DNA of 38,531 nucleotides from Prevotella sp. UBA4376 (GTDB lineage: Bacteria > Bacteroidota > Bacteroidia > Bacteroidales > Bacteroidaceae). Position 1 is the stretch's first letter. Each line of letters starts with the position of its first letter. Location of the stretch: contig DGRY01000148.1 in the NCBI GenBank assembly GCA_002391185.1, positions 1 to 38,531 of the forward strand. The letters run 5' to 3'. Shown here piece by piece: positions 8,701 to 15,245 of the stretch. A model generated the notes under the pieces. That model ran no database searches. It had not been told where the DNA came from and worked only from the letters and a program-made list of their open reading frames with translations. Made by a program: the position numbers and the translations under genes.

Positions 8701-8964
8701 AATGTTCCTTCAATGTTTATCTATGATAACTCATATATCAAGTGTCGTGAGATTACCTTCGGTTACGACTTCCCACGTCAGATGCTTGGTAAGTTTGTAA
8801 AGGCACTCACCGTTTCGTTCGTAGCACGTAACCCATTCATCATTTGGAAGAACATTCCTAACATCGACCCAGACTCAGGTTACAACACATCAGGTCTTGG
8901 TTTGGAATATGGTTCTCTGCCATCACGTCGTAGCTATGGTCTTAATGTAAATCTTAAGTTCTAA
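5767..8964 (+). CDS. SusC/RagA family TonB-dependent outer-membrane transporter
   Basis: A 1065-residue outer-membrane protein that imports oligosaccharides using TonB energy. After a signal peptide (about 1-32) comes a CarboxypepD_reg-like domain (about 43-115) with VSGTISDGNEPIVGASVIVKG. The SusC linker LSEVVVTALGIKRDRKALGY follows, then the plug domain with a RVMLRGN stretch and PLYVVDGVPLDN, and a C-terminal beta barrel ending in an aromatic-rich strand (RSYGLNVNLKF), the expected outer-membrane insertion end. It is the first gene of a PUL operon and lies 15 bp before its SusD partner. No ECF sigma, anti-sigma or hybrid two-component regulator is adjacent. Confidence 0.95.
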   Translation: MLNMNRRNLKLAGLLCLSIAAQSVVSSPIYASAATNITQQQSKVSGTISDGNEPIVGASVIVKGDKSKGTITDLDGNFSLDVAPGTTLVISYIGYKTVEVKAAAGMKITLQEDNTSLSEVVVTALGIKRDRKALGYGLSEVKGEELTKAKETNVVNSLAGKVAGLVVQNTAGGVSGSTRVMLRGNTEMTGNNQPLYVVDGVPLDNTNFASAGQSGGYDLGDGISAINPDDIETMTVLKGPAASALYGSRASHGVILITTKKAAKDNVSVEYNGSFTIDTQLAKWDNIQQVYGMGNNGQYLETASSGTNMSWGPKADNYLVGYTDGVKRPFMMYPNNTSNFFRTGLTAQNTAVLGVSSGKTGMRFSVTDMRNKDILPHTNMSRDNFNLRVNTSAGPVDFDFTANYTREVVKNRPALGDSQSNVGKNLMTLAGTIDQSWLKNYQNADGTYATWTGTSQYNKNPYWDLYRNDNNSTKDVFRFTGKAIWNIIDGLKLQGTIGTDINNMDFSEYIAKDTPGTKAGKLTNQIFNNRTLNAELLMLYNHSWEDFDLNATLGGNYYRVDNKTTNNIGLGELIDNLPSIMNYGEQTITENTYKKQINSLYASASLGYKHTYYIEGTLRGDKSSTLPVNNNTYVYPSVSGSVVFSEFIKNKKIINYGKIRASWAQVGSDTDPYQLDLTYQNGMYKYPGYTIGMITNTTQPNKDLKPTMTSSYELGLEMKFFNGRLGLDFTYYNQNSRDQIISLASSSASSYERHLVNAGEIQNKGIELALNGRALQIKDFAWDMGVNFSKNTNKVKKLVDGMNYFELEKATWCGVSVGAQVGENYGCIIGKDFQRNENGDIIINAETGMPLVAETTSILGNSSWDWTGGMYHTFTYKNFRLSASFDVKVGADIFSMSMRSAFETGKAKETLEGREEWYMSEQAREAAGMTLAQWRASGNCKGYVAPGVIKTLNSNGEVEWVKNTIAVNPETYWNSVSQNVPSMFIYDNSYIKCREITFGYDFPRQMLGKFVKALTVSFVARNPFIIWKNIPNIDPDSGYNTSGLGLEYGSLPSRRSYGLNVNLKF

Positions 8965-8979
8965 ACATTCATTCATATA

Positions 8980-10728
8980 ATGACAAAGACAATGAAAACA
9001 TTCATTTCTAAATATATAAAGAAAGGCGGATTGTGCATTGCTATGGTTTTGCCATTGACATGTGGTCTTACCGCTTGTTCAGATGAGCACATGGCTGAGG
9101 TTAACACAGATAACAGCAAGAGCGCAGTTATCAACCCTAACTCTCTGCTTACTACTGGTTTGTTGCAGACCTATGGTGATTTTAACCTTATGGATACCTA
9201 CCGTAGCTATATCACTGGTTTCACACAGCATTTTGCTGGTGGTTGGAACGTAACAAACTATGCTGGTAGCGTAAACTATAAGGACGATCAGTCTGCTCTG
9301 CTTTGGGATCGCTACTACACAGTAGCTATCAAACATATTGTTCAGGGCATTTACAAAACACAAGACCGTCCTGTGCTCAACGCAATGCTTCGCATTCACA
9401 GAGTATATATTCTTGATATTATAACCGATACTTATGGTGATGTACCTTGCGCAGAAGCTGGTCTTGGTTACCTTGAAGGCAAGTCTACACCTAAGTACGA
9501 CAAGCAGGAAGCAATTTATGAGTTCTTCTTTAAAGAGCTTGAAGAGTGTGTTAAGCAGCTTGACGAGGAAGACCTTAAGGTTACTGGTGATGTAACAAGC
9601 TTAGACGGTAACGCAAAGGCTTGGCAGCGTTATGCTAATAGCTTGCGTATGCGCCTTGCTATGCGTATTTCTGATGTAAAGCCAGAACTTGCAAAAGAAG
9701 AATTTGAAAAGGCTTATAATGATAGCCACGGCTTCATCGCAACAAAAGACGAGAATGCGTATGTAAAGTACACCAACAACAACTTTACACTTTATGATGG
9801 TGCACGCGATTTCGACTTCCGTGTTAATGCACTGGGCGAAATTCTCTATGGTCAGGACGCAGAATCTCCTACATTCATTTGTAGCACATTCTTCAACATC
9901 ATGAAGGATAGCAACGACCCACGTCTCTATCGCATCTGCCGTCATTATCTCAATACAAAGCGTAGCAATGTTCAGCCAGACCGCGTAGAGAACCATGACC
10001 TCACAAACGAGGTTATTGAATACCTCAACACAACAGGCGCAAGCGAATCTCCTTGTAACCCAGGTGCAGCATGGTATAATAACTGGGTAAATGCTCCAAG
10101 TAAAGACGCCATGCCTGCTCTTGCTAAGTATGACGCAAGTTATACCAGCAATAACTACGATGCTCGCATGATGCGCCCAGCTTTGAACATCGATTTTGAA
10201 ATGCCAGAAACTCCAGGTATCCTTATCACTTCTGCCGAGGTTAACTTCTTGCTTGCGGAGGCTAAGACAAAGGGTTGGAATGTAAGTGGTGACGCTGAAA
10301 CTTATTATGAGAATGGTGTTCGTGAGAGTATGGAAATGCTCAACGATTATTATCTCAATAAAGATTATGACAAGCTCATCAGCGAGGATGAAATTAACAC
10401 TTTTATCGAAAACAATAAGTTAAGTGCAACAAATCCAAAGGAAACAATCAATACACAGGCTTGGATTCTTCACATGATGAATCCTTCTGAAGCATGGGCA
10501 AACATGCGCCGTTCAGATTATCCTGTTATTCTTGATCGTACTCAGCTTCTTAAGTTCGACGGATTCCCATACGGACCAGATCTTCACACTCCAACTCGCT
10601 TAAAATATCCTGAGCTTGAAGGACAATATAACACCGCAAATTACAACGAGGCACTCCAAAACCTTGGCGGTACCGATAACTGGCACAAGCGTATGTGGTG
10701 GGATACTGCTGATCAGCACATGAAGTAA
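8980..10728 (+). CDS. SusD/RagB family nutrient-binding lipoprotein
   Basis: A 582-residue outer-membrane lipoprotein that caps SusC and binds the glycan. The signal sequence ends in a lipobox, GLTAC, with the lipidated cysteine near residue 33. The family pattern is visible: the early SVINPNSLLTTGLLQTYGD-like region, the TPR-like helices with LRIHRVYILDIITDTYGDVP, AWQRYANSLRMRLAMRIS, and the late segment AEVNFLLAEAKTKGWN followed by QAWILHMMNPSEAWANMRRSDYP. The length is somewhat above the usual 500-550. It follows susC by 15 bp and precedes the glycan-binding lipoprotein by 50 bp. Confidence 0.95.
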   Translation: MTKTMKTFISKYIKKGGLCIAMVLPLTCGLTACSDEHMAEVNTDNSKSAVINPNSLLTTGLLQTYGDFNLMDTYRSYITGFTQHFAGGWNVTNYAGSVNYKDDQSALLWDRYYTVAIKHIVQGIYKTQDRPVLNAMLRIHRVYILDIITDTYGDVPCAEAGLGYLEGKSTPKYDKQEAIYEFFFKELEECVKQLDEEDLKVTGDVTSLDGNAKAWQRYANSLRMRLAMRISDVKPELAKEEFEKAYNDSHGFIATKDENAYVKYTNNNFTLYDGARDFDFRVNALGEILYGQDAESPTFICSTFFNIMKDSNDPRLYRICRHYLNTKRSNVQPDRVENHDLTNEVIEYLNTTGASESPCNPGAAWYNNWVNAPSKDAMPALAKYDASYTSNNYDARMMRPALNIDFEMPETPGILITSAEVNFLLAEAKTKGWNVSGDAETYYENGVRESMEMLNDYYLNKDYDKLISEDEINTFIENNKLSATNPKETINTQAWILHMMNPSEAWANMRRSDYPVILDRTQLLKFDGFPYGPDLHTPTRLKYPELEGQYNTANYNEALQNLGGTDNWHKRMWWDTADQHMK

Positions 10729-10778
10729 TTTCATAGTAAAATATATGATAACTATCACATTTAAAGAAAGTTACAATT

Positions 10779-11801
10779 ATGAATAGCTTATTCAATAAAA
10801 CAAGAAATATGGCAGTTCGCACTTTCGGACTGTGCCTGATGTTGACTGCAGCTGTTTCTTTCAGTTCATGTTCATCAGATAATGATCCTTTCTTCACTGC
10901 AACAGAGGATGATGCACCTCGTTTCCTTAACTCTGACCTTCCAAAGGTAGATGACAATAATAAACTTGGTTCTTTTGGTACCATTCTTCGCACCAATAAC
11001 TTTAAGTTTGGTGTTATTGCTACTCCAGTTGACTATACCACTATTACATGGTATATCGATGATGAGTTAGTATATACTGGCGACACCATTGACCAAAAGG
11101 TTCTTGCTGGCGACCACATTGTAAAGGTTGTAGCTACAACTACAAAAGGCCTTTCTTGCTATCGTGTAGGCAAACTTACTGTTAATCCTCTTGACAGCGA
11201 TCCTCAATTAGGCAATAAACAAAAGGAGCGTTGGGTTGCTCCTGGTGCAACAACAACTATCAAAAACGGAAAGAACCTTGAAAGCATTACAAAAGTGTAT
11301 GTTGGTGACAAAGAGGTAGAATTCACTATTAACGGTAACGATATAACACTAACTGCTCCTAATATAGCAGAGGGCGACTATCATATAACATTGGAAGACA
11401 ATGAAGGTAACAAGTTTGGTGCTAACAAAATTACCATAAGTTCTGAAGAAAGTCCATATAAAGAGGATGTTATTTGGGAAGATAAACCTTTTAATGTAAC
11501 TTGGGATACTCCTTTTAAAGAATTCAAAAACAATTGGAAAGACTATCTTAAAGTTGGAACAATTCTGCGAGTATATGTAAGTAAAACTGGTAATGATAAC
11601 GGCCAAGGCTGTGCAGCAACATCATGGTGGACTAATATAGTAACTGGCGGTAAAGATGATAACCGTGGTGACACCATTATTACAGGAGATGAAGTTCTTA
11701 CATTTGTAATATCACAATCATCAATCGATTTGCTAACAGAACAGGAAGGTATGTATATTGTTGGTAACGGATACACCATCAAGAAGATAACAATCGAATA
11801 A
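10779..11801 (+). CDS. Surface glycan-binding lipoprotein (SusE/SGBP-like, IPT/TIG domain)
   Basis: A 340-residue lipoprotein in the position normally held by the SusE/F or SGBP-B protein. The signal peptide ends at SFSSCSSD (lipid cysteine near residue 31). About residues 60-135 look like an Ig/PKD-type fold. About 145-225 is an IPT/TIG-like domain with the repeated pattern of short strands in GDKEVEFTINGNDITLTAPN. The C-terminal 110 residues hold several aromatic residues (WEDKPFNVTW, FKNNWKDYLK, TSWWTNIV) that could stack on sugar rings, and end in YTIKKITIE. I do not recognise a specific ligand. It is co-transcribed with susCD and ends 18 bp before the GH3 start. Confidence 0.75.
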   Translation: MNSLFNKTRNMAVRTFGLCLMLTAAVSFSSCSSDNDPFFTATEDDAPRFLNSDLPKVDDNNKLGSFGTILRTNNFKFGVIATPVDYTTITWYIDDELVYTGDTIDQKVLAGDHIVKVVATTTKGLSCYRVGKLTVNPLDSDPQLGNKQKERWVAPGATTTIKNGKNLESITKVYVGDKEVEFTINGNDITLTAPNIAEGDYHITLEDNEGNKFGANKITISSEESPYKEDVIWEDKPFNVTWDTPFKEFKNNWKDYLKVGTILRVYVSKTGNDNGQGCAATSWWTNIVTGGKDDNRGDTIITGDEVLTFVISQSSIDLLTEQEGMYIVGNGYTIKKITIE

Positions 11802-11819
11802 AATTGCTTTTTTTTGAAG

Positions 11820-14117
11820 ATGAAAAATATAGGATTAACAATAATCCTTCTTATGAGCGCCTGCACTGTATATGCAGGCGTTCCTTCTAAGGATCCAAAG
11901 ATAGAATCAAAGATTGACAACCTCCTTTCGAAGATGACTCTTGAAGAGAAGGCTGGTCAGATGATTCAGCTTGTTACCGACCTCTTTGGCGGTAATGATA
12001 AAAAGGGGGTGTTTCACATTGATGAACACAAAACCGACTCTATTTTCAGTAGATACAAGGTAGGCTCTATTCTGAATGCACCTAACACCGTTGCCCCTAC
12101 TGCAAAGCAATGGGAAGACTACGTGGCACGCATACAGAAGATAAGCATGAAACGATTAGGCATCCCATGCCTTATGGGACTTGACCAAAACCATGGCTCA
12201 ACATACATTTCTGATGGCATTCTCTATCCACAGAACATCAATATGGGGGCATCGTTCAATCGCGAGATTACACGCAAGGCTGCCGAGGCAACCGCATACG
12301 AGACACGTGCAGCAAGTATTCCATGGACTTTCAACCCAACTGTTGACCTGGGACGCGACCAGCGCTGGCCACGTATCTATGAGAACTTTGGCGAGGATGC
12401 CTATGTTAATGCACAGCTTGGAGCTGCTGCAGTTCTTGGTTTCCAAGGAGCTGATCACAATCATGTTGACCAACAACATATTGCTGCATGCATGAAGCAC
12501 TATATGGGATATAGCGTACCTTGGACTGGCAAAGACCGCACTCCTGCATTCATCGCACCTGCCGAACTTCGTGAAAAGCATTTTGCGCCTTTCCTCGAAG
12601 CTATAAATAATGGTGTACATTCTGTAATGGTGAACTCGGCTTCTGTAAATGGTTTGCCAATGCATGCAAACAAAGAATTGCTCACCGACTGGCTAAAGGT
12701 GGAAACAGGTTGGGACGGTATGCTCATAACCGACTGGGCTGATGTTAACAACCTATACACGCGCGAGATGATAGCCAAAGACAAGAAAGAAGCTCTTTGC
12801 ATAGCTATCAACGCAGGTATTGATATGGTTATGGAGCCTTATAGTGCTGATGCACAACCTCTCATTGTTGAGTTGGTTAAAGAAGGTAAAATATCACAGG
12901 AACGTATAGATGATGCTGTTCGACGCATTCTGCGAATGAAATTCCGTCTCGACCTCTTTGCTCATCCCACACAGAAGGTGAAAGATTATCCAAAATTTGG
13001 AGGTAATGACTTTGCACAAATATCATACGACGGCGCTCTCGAAAGTGAGATTCTGCTCAAGAACGAAGGTAATGTTCTACCTATCAAAAAGGGAAAGAAA
13101 ATTCTTATCACCGGACCTAATGCCAACAGCATGCGTTGCCTTGACGGTGGATGGAGCTACACATGGCAGGGACACCTCACCGACCAGTTTGCAGAGAAAT
13201 ACAACACCATATACGAAGCTTTCTGCAAGAAATATGGCAAAGAGAATATCACTCTTGTCCAGGGTGTCACCTATAACCAGACAGGAAAATATTTTGAAGA
13301 GAACACTCCTAACATAGATTCTGCAGTAAAGGCAGCTAAAAACGTTGATGTTATTGTTGCCTGCATTGGTGAAAACTCATACACAGAAACTCCAGGTAAC
13401 CTTACCGACCTCACGCTGTCAGAAAATCAGCGCAATCTCGTTAAGGCTCTTGCCAAAACAGGCAAACCAATAGTATTGGTTCTTAACGAGGGGCGTCCAC
13501 GTATCATTGCAGATATCGTTCCGCTGGCAAAAGGCATTATTGATATTCTGCTTCCTGGAAGCTTTGGTGCCGATGCTCTTGCCGACCTTGTTGCTGGCGA
13601 AAAGAACTTCAGCGGAAAGATGCCTTATACATATCCAAGCGAAATAAATTCTCTTGCAAACTACGATTTCAAGAAGAGTCAGGAAGTTGGAACTATGGAG
13701 GGTGCCTACGATTATGATGCTAAGATAACCCAGCAATGGGCTTTCGGCTATGGATTAAGCTACACCACATATAAGTACAGCAATCTTTGCATTGACAAAA
13801 CATCGTTCACAAAAGACGACGTAATCACCATTAGCGTTGACGTAACCAATAGCGGAAAGATGGCAGGTAAGGAAAGTGTACTTCTCTATTCAAGCGATCT
13901 TATTGCAAGCATGGTTCCCGATGGGCGCCGCCTTCGCGGTTTTGAGAAAGTGGAGCTTATGCCTGGCGAAACACGCACAGTTTGCTTCAAGCTTAAGGCT
14001 TCTGATCTTGCATTTGTTGGCTACGATGGCAAGTGGATACTCGAAGAAGGCGACTTCCGCATACAGATAGGTCAGCTCACAAAAAACATCACGTGCAGCA
14101 GTACATATAAATTTTAA
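11820..14117 (+). CDS. Glycoside hydrolase family 3, beta-glucosidase-like
   Basis: A 765-residue secreted enzyme. The start is the ATG at 11820; a TTG two codons earlier is less likely. The N-terminus has a signal peptide ([15 protein letters not shown]...) that could be cut by signal peptidase I after the VYAG region or be lipidated at the Cys. The GH3 N-terminal barrel runs to about residue 385, with the nucleophile region GMLITDWAD (Asp at about 305). The second alpha/beta domain starts near [20 protein letters not shown], and the acid/base Glu is expected in [13 protein letters not shown] fibronectin-III-like domain ends the protein. Similar GH3 enzymes release glucose from beta-glucan or xyloglucan fragments. 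It is the last gene of the susC operon. Confidence 0.88.
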   Translation: MKNIGLTIILLMSACTVYAGVPSKDPKIESKIDNLLSKMTLEEKAGQMIQLVTDLFGGNDKKGVFHIDEHKTDSIFSRYKVGSILNAPNTVAPTAKQWEDYVARIQKISMKRLGIPCLMGLDQNHGSTYISDGILYPQNINMGASFNREITRKAAEATAYETRAASIPWTFNPTVDLGRDQRWPRIYENFGEDAYVNAQLGAAAVLGFQGADHNHVDQQHIAACMKHYMGYSVPWTGKDRTPAFIAPAELREKHFAPFLEAINNGVHSVMVNSASVNGLPMHANKELLTDWLKVETGWDGMLITDWADVNNLYTREMIAKDKKEALCIAINAGIDMVMEPYSADAQPLIVELVKEGKISQERIDDAVRRILRMKFRLDLFAHPTQKVKDYPKFGGNDFAQISYDGALESEILLKNEGNVLPIKKGKKILITGPNANSMRCLDGGWSYTWQGHLTDQFAEKYNTIYEAFCKKYGKENITLVQGVTYNQTGKYFEENTPNIDSAVKAAKNVDVIVACIGENSYTETPGNLTDLTLSENQRNLVKALAKTGKPIVLVLNEGRPRIIADIVPLAKGIIDILLPGSFGADALADLVAGEKNFSGKMPYTYPSEINSLANYDFKKSQEVGTMEGAYDYDAKITQQWAFGYGLSYTTYKYSNLCIDKTSFTKDDVITISVDVTNSGKMAGKESVLLYSSDLIASMVPDGRRLRGFEKVELMPGETRTVCFKLKASDLAFVGYDGKWILEEGDFRIQIGQLTKNITCSSTYKF

Positions 14118-14157
14118 TTCAAACTGAACCTTCACAAGTTCATTCTCTGTATTTACT

Positions 14158-14198
14158 AATAACGCTCTTCGCATAGTCTGTGGAGAGCGTTATTTTTT
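14158..14198 (+). terminator. Intrinsic terminator of the susC operon
   Basis: A perfect 11-bp stem, AATAACGCTCT (14158-14168) with AGAGCGTTATT (14184-14194), is followed by a run of T to 14198. It lies 41 bp after the GH3 stop. Confidence 0.85.
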
Positions 14199-14442
14199 AC
14201 GAAAATCTCCACATCATAACTAATTCCACATCCCCCCCCCCTCCTATCCTGATGTTCTTGATGACGTCGATAAGTTTTAATTTTTGCCATTTCTATTAGA
14301 TTTAAGTTTAACATTGAAAGCGCTGTGCGCTCCCTTTATCATTTGTCATTTATCGTTTATCCTTTAGCACGCCTTCGGCGTGCGCAAGGTTCGAGATGGT
14401 TTCGAGATTCGTTCGAGATTCCTCCTATATGAGTCCTAATTG
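14199..14442. repeat. Non-coding stretch with C10 tract, two small hairpins, five heptads and three 11-bp repeats
   Basis: No gene is seen. A run of ten C lies at 14232-14241. A 5-bp hairpin AGCGC-tgt-GCGCT lies at 14319-14331. Five 7-bp units of the form NTTTRTC (CTTTATC, ATTTGTC, ATTTATC, GTTTATC, CTTTAGC) run head to tail over 14334-14368. A 7-bp hairpin GCACGCC-ttc-GGCGTGC follows at 14367-14383. TTCGAGAT then occurs at 14390, 14401 and 14412, an exact 11-bp period. The stretch leads directly into the long repeat element at 14443. Confidence 0.6.
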
Positions 14443-14458
14443 TCTCCTAATCACAGTG

Positions 14459-14491
14459 CAAAGATACTAAGAAAATCAATAGGTTTTTCAA
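14459..14491 (-). promoter_or_regulatory. Element A outward promoter-like module 2
   Basis: On the minus strand, TATCTTTG (14466-14459) has TTG (14491-14489) 22 nt upstream. It is the more diverged of two copies of a roughly 38-bp module in this element and points away from the hairpin, toward the GH3 3' end. Confidence 0.45.
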
Positions 14492-14592
14492 AGTGGCACC
14501 AATGTTGAAATGCAACATTTTGCAAAACGCTGATTTATAGCACGTTAGCATTTTTTAAGCCGTTAGCGAGTTGAGATTGCAAATAAACAATG

Positions 14593-14625
14593 CAAAGATA
14601 CAAAGAAAAACAGTAGGTTGTTCAA
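14593..14625 (-). promoter_or_regulatory. Element A outward promoter-like module 1
   Basis: On the minus strand, TATCTTTG (14600-14593) has TTG (14625-14623) 22 nt upstream, within a sequence nearly identical to both modules of copy B. It points away from the hairpin. Confidence 0.5.
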
Positions 14626-14702
14626 AATTAGATTATTTCGAGATTCAAAACTCTCTCATCGCCTATCTACAAAGGGATTTGGGTGAATTTGTACACCCAA
14701 TC

Positions 14703-14853
14703 GATGACAGATGACAGATGACAGTTTATTTAAATTCCAAAAAAATATGCTTCCTCACCCCTTATAATATATATAATTATAATTATATATATTATAAGAC
14801 TACAAAAATAAATTTTTTCTAAAAAAAATAACTGTCATCTGTCATCTGTCATC
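14703..14853. repeat. Element A hairpin: 24-bp heptad arms around a 38-bp AT palindrome
   Basis: The left arm 14703-14726 contains ATGACAG three times in tandem (14704-14724). The right arm 14830-14853 is its exact reverse complement, so 24 bp pair perfectly. In the 103-nt loop, 14761-14798 is a perfect 38-bp palindrome of A and T except for its outermost C/G pair. Both DNA cruciform and RNA hairpin formation are possible. Confidence 0.85.
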
Positions 14854-14874
14854 ACATATTTTTTCACCTACCTA

Positions 14875-14905
14875 TTGCTTTGCATTGGAAAAATTATTAC
14901 CTTTG
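14875..14905 (+). promoter_or_regulatory. Element A rightward promoter-like module
   Basis: TACCTTTG at 14898-14905 with TTG at 14875-14877, spacing exactly 20 nt. It points toward the second GH3 gene. The corresponding site in copy B has a 5-bp deletion that shortens the spacing to 15. Confidence 0.5.
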
Positions 14906-15206
14906 TGTGATTGCAAACCCGAAAACATTTATGATTATTTTAACACGTGGCTTAACAACAGAAACTAAGTGAAAATTACGTACATATTCAACAGCGTTTA
15001 ACCTAAGGATACATAACGTGTACCTCAACTTCACCGCACTACATTTGCACTCATAACCAGAAACGCAGTTTACACGCGCTTTTTATGTACCCCATTGAGT
15101 AATTCACAAAACACAAAGAAACGCTGAGTAAACAAATTCGTATTTCATTATTACATACCACAGTATATTTTCTGCGAGTAGGTTTTTAAAAATGAAAGTA
15201 ATGTAT

Positions 15207-15214
15207 TATCTTTG
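15207..15214 (+). promoter_or_regulatory. -7 element of the second GH3 gene
   Basis: TATCTTTG followed by C lies 31 bp before the ATG. No clear -33 TTG is present; a T-run is at 15183-15187. The rest of 14989-15206 shows no gene or strong structure. Confidence 0.55.
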
Positions 15215-15245
15215 CAGATATAAAACCTAATTTCACTTAAAGATA

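Larger units (their letters stand above)
14443..14988 (+). repeat. Long intergenic repeat element, copy A
   Basis: Seen in sequence: 14443-14688 matches the reverse complement of roughly 38531-38290 at about 90 percent identity. After a divergent hairpin, homology resumes from the CACCTACCTATTG region (about 14865) to 14944, then 14945-14988 matches 37830-37785 after a 203-bp stretch that only copy B has. From left to right, copy A holds two tandem promoter-like modules facing left, a 24-bp inverted repeat around a 38-bp AT palindrome, and one promoter-like module facing right. There is no coding capacity for a transposase. It sits between the two GH3 genes. MITE-like behaviour is inference from two copies only. 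Confidence 0.8.

Noticed and set aside
14232..14241. C10 tract as a phase-variation switch
   Set aside because: It is after the operon terminator and not inside a gene or promoter spacer, so length change has no obvious effect.
14703..14853. CRISPR array, because of short regular repeats
   Set aside because: Units are 7 bp with no spacers, arranged as inverted arms; no cas gene is in the window.
14703..14853. Invertible promoter switch between the 24-bp arms
   Set aside because: The loop is in the same orientation relative to the flanks in copies A and B, the centre is palindromic so inversion would change little, and no invertase gene is seen.
14443..14988. Retron msr/msd or a group II intron fragment
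   Set aside because: The stem and inverted repeats are suggestive, but no reverse transcriptase gene or intron domain motif is present in the window.
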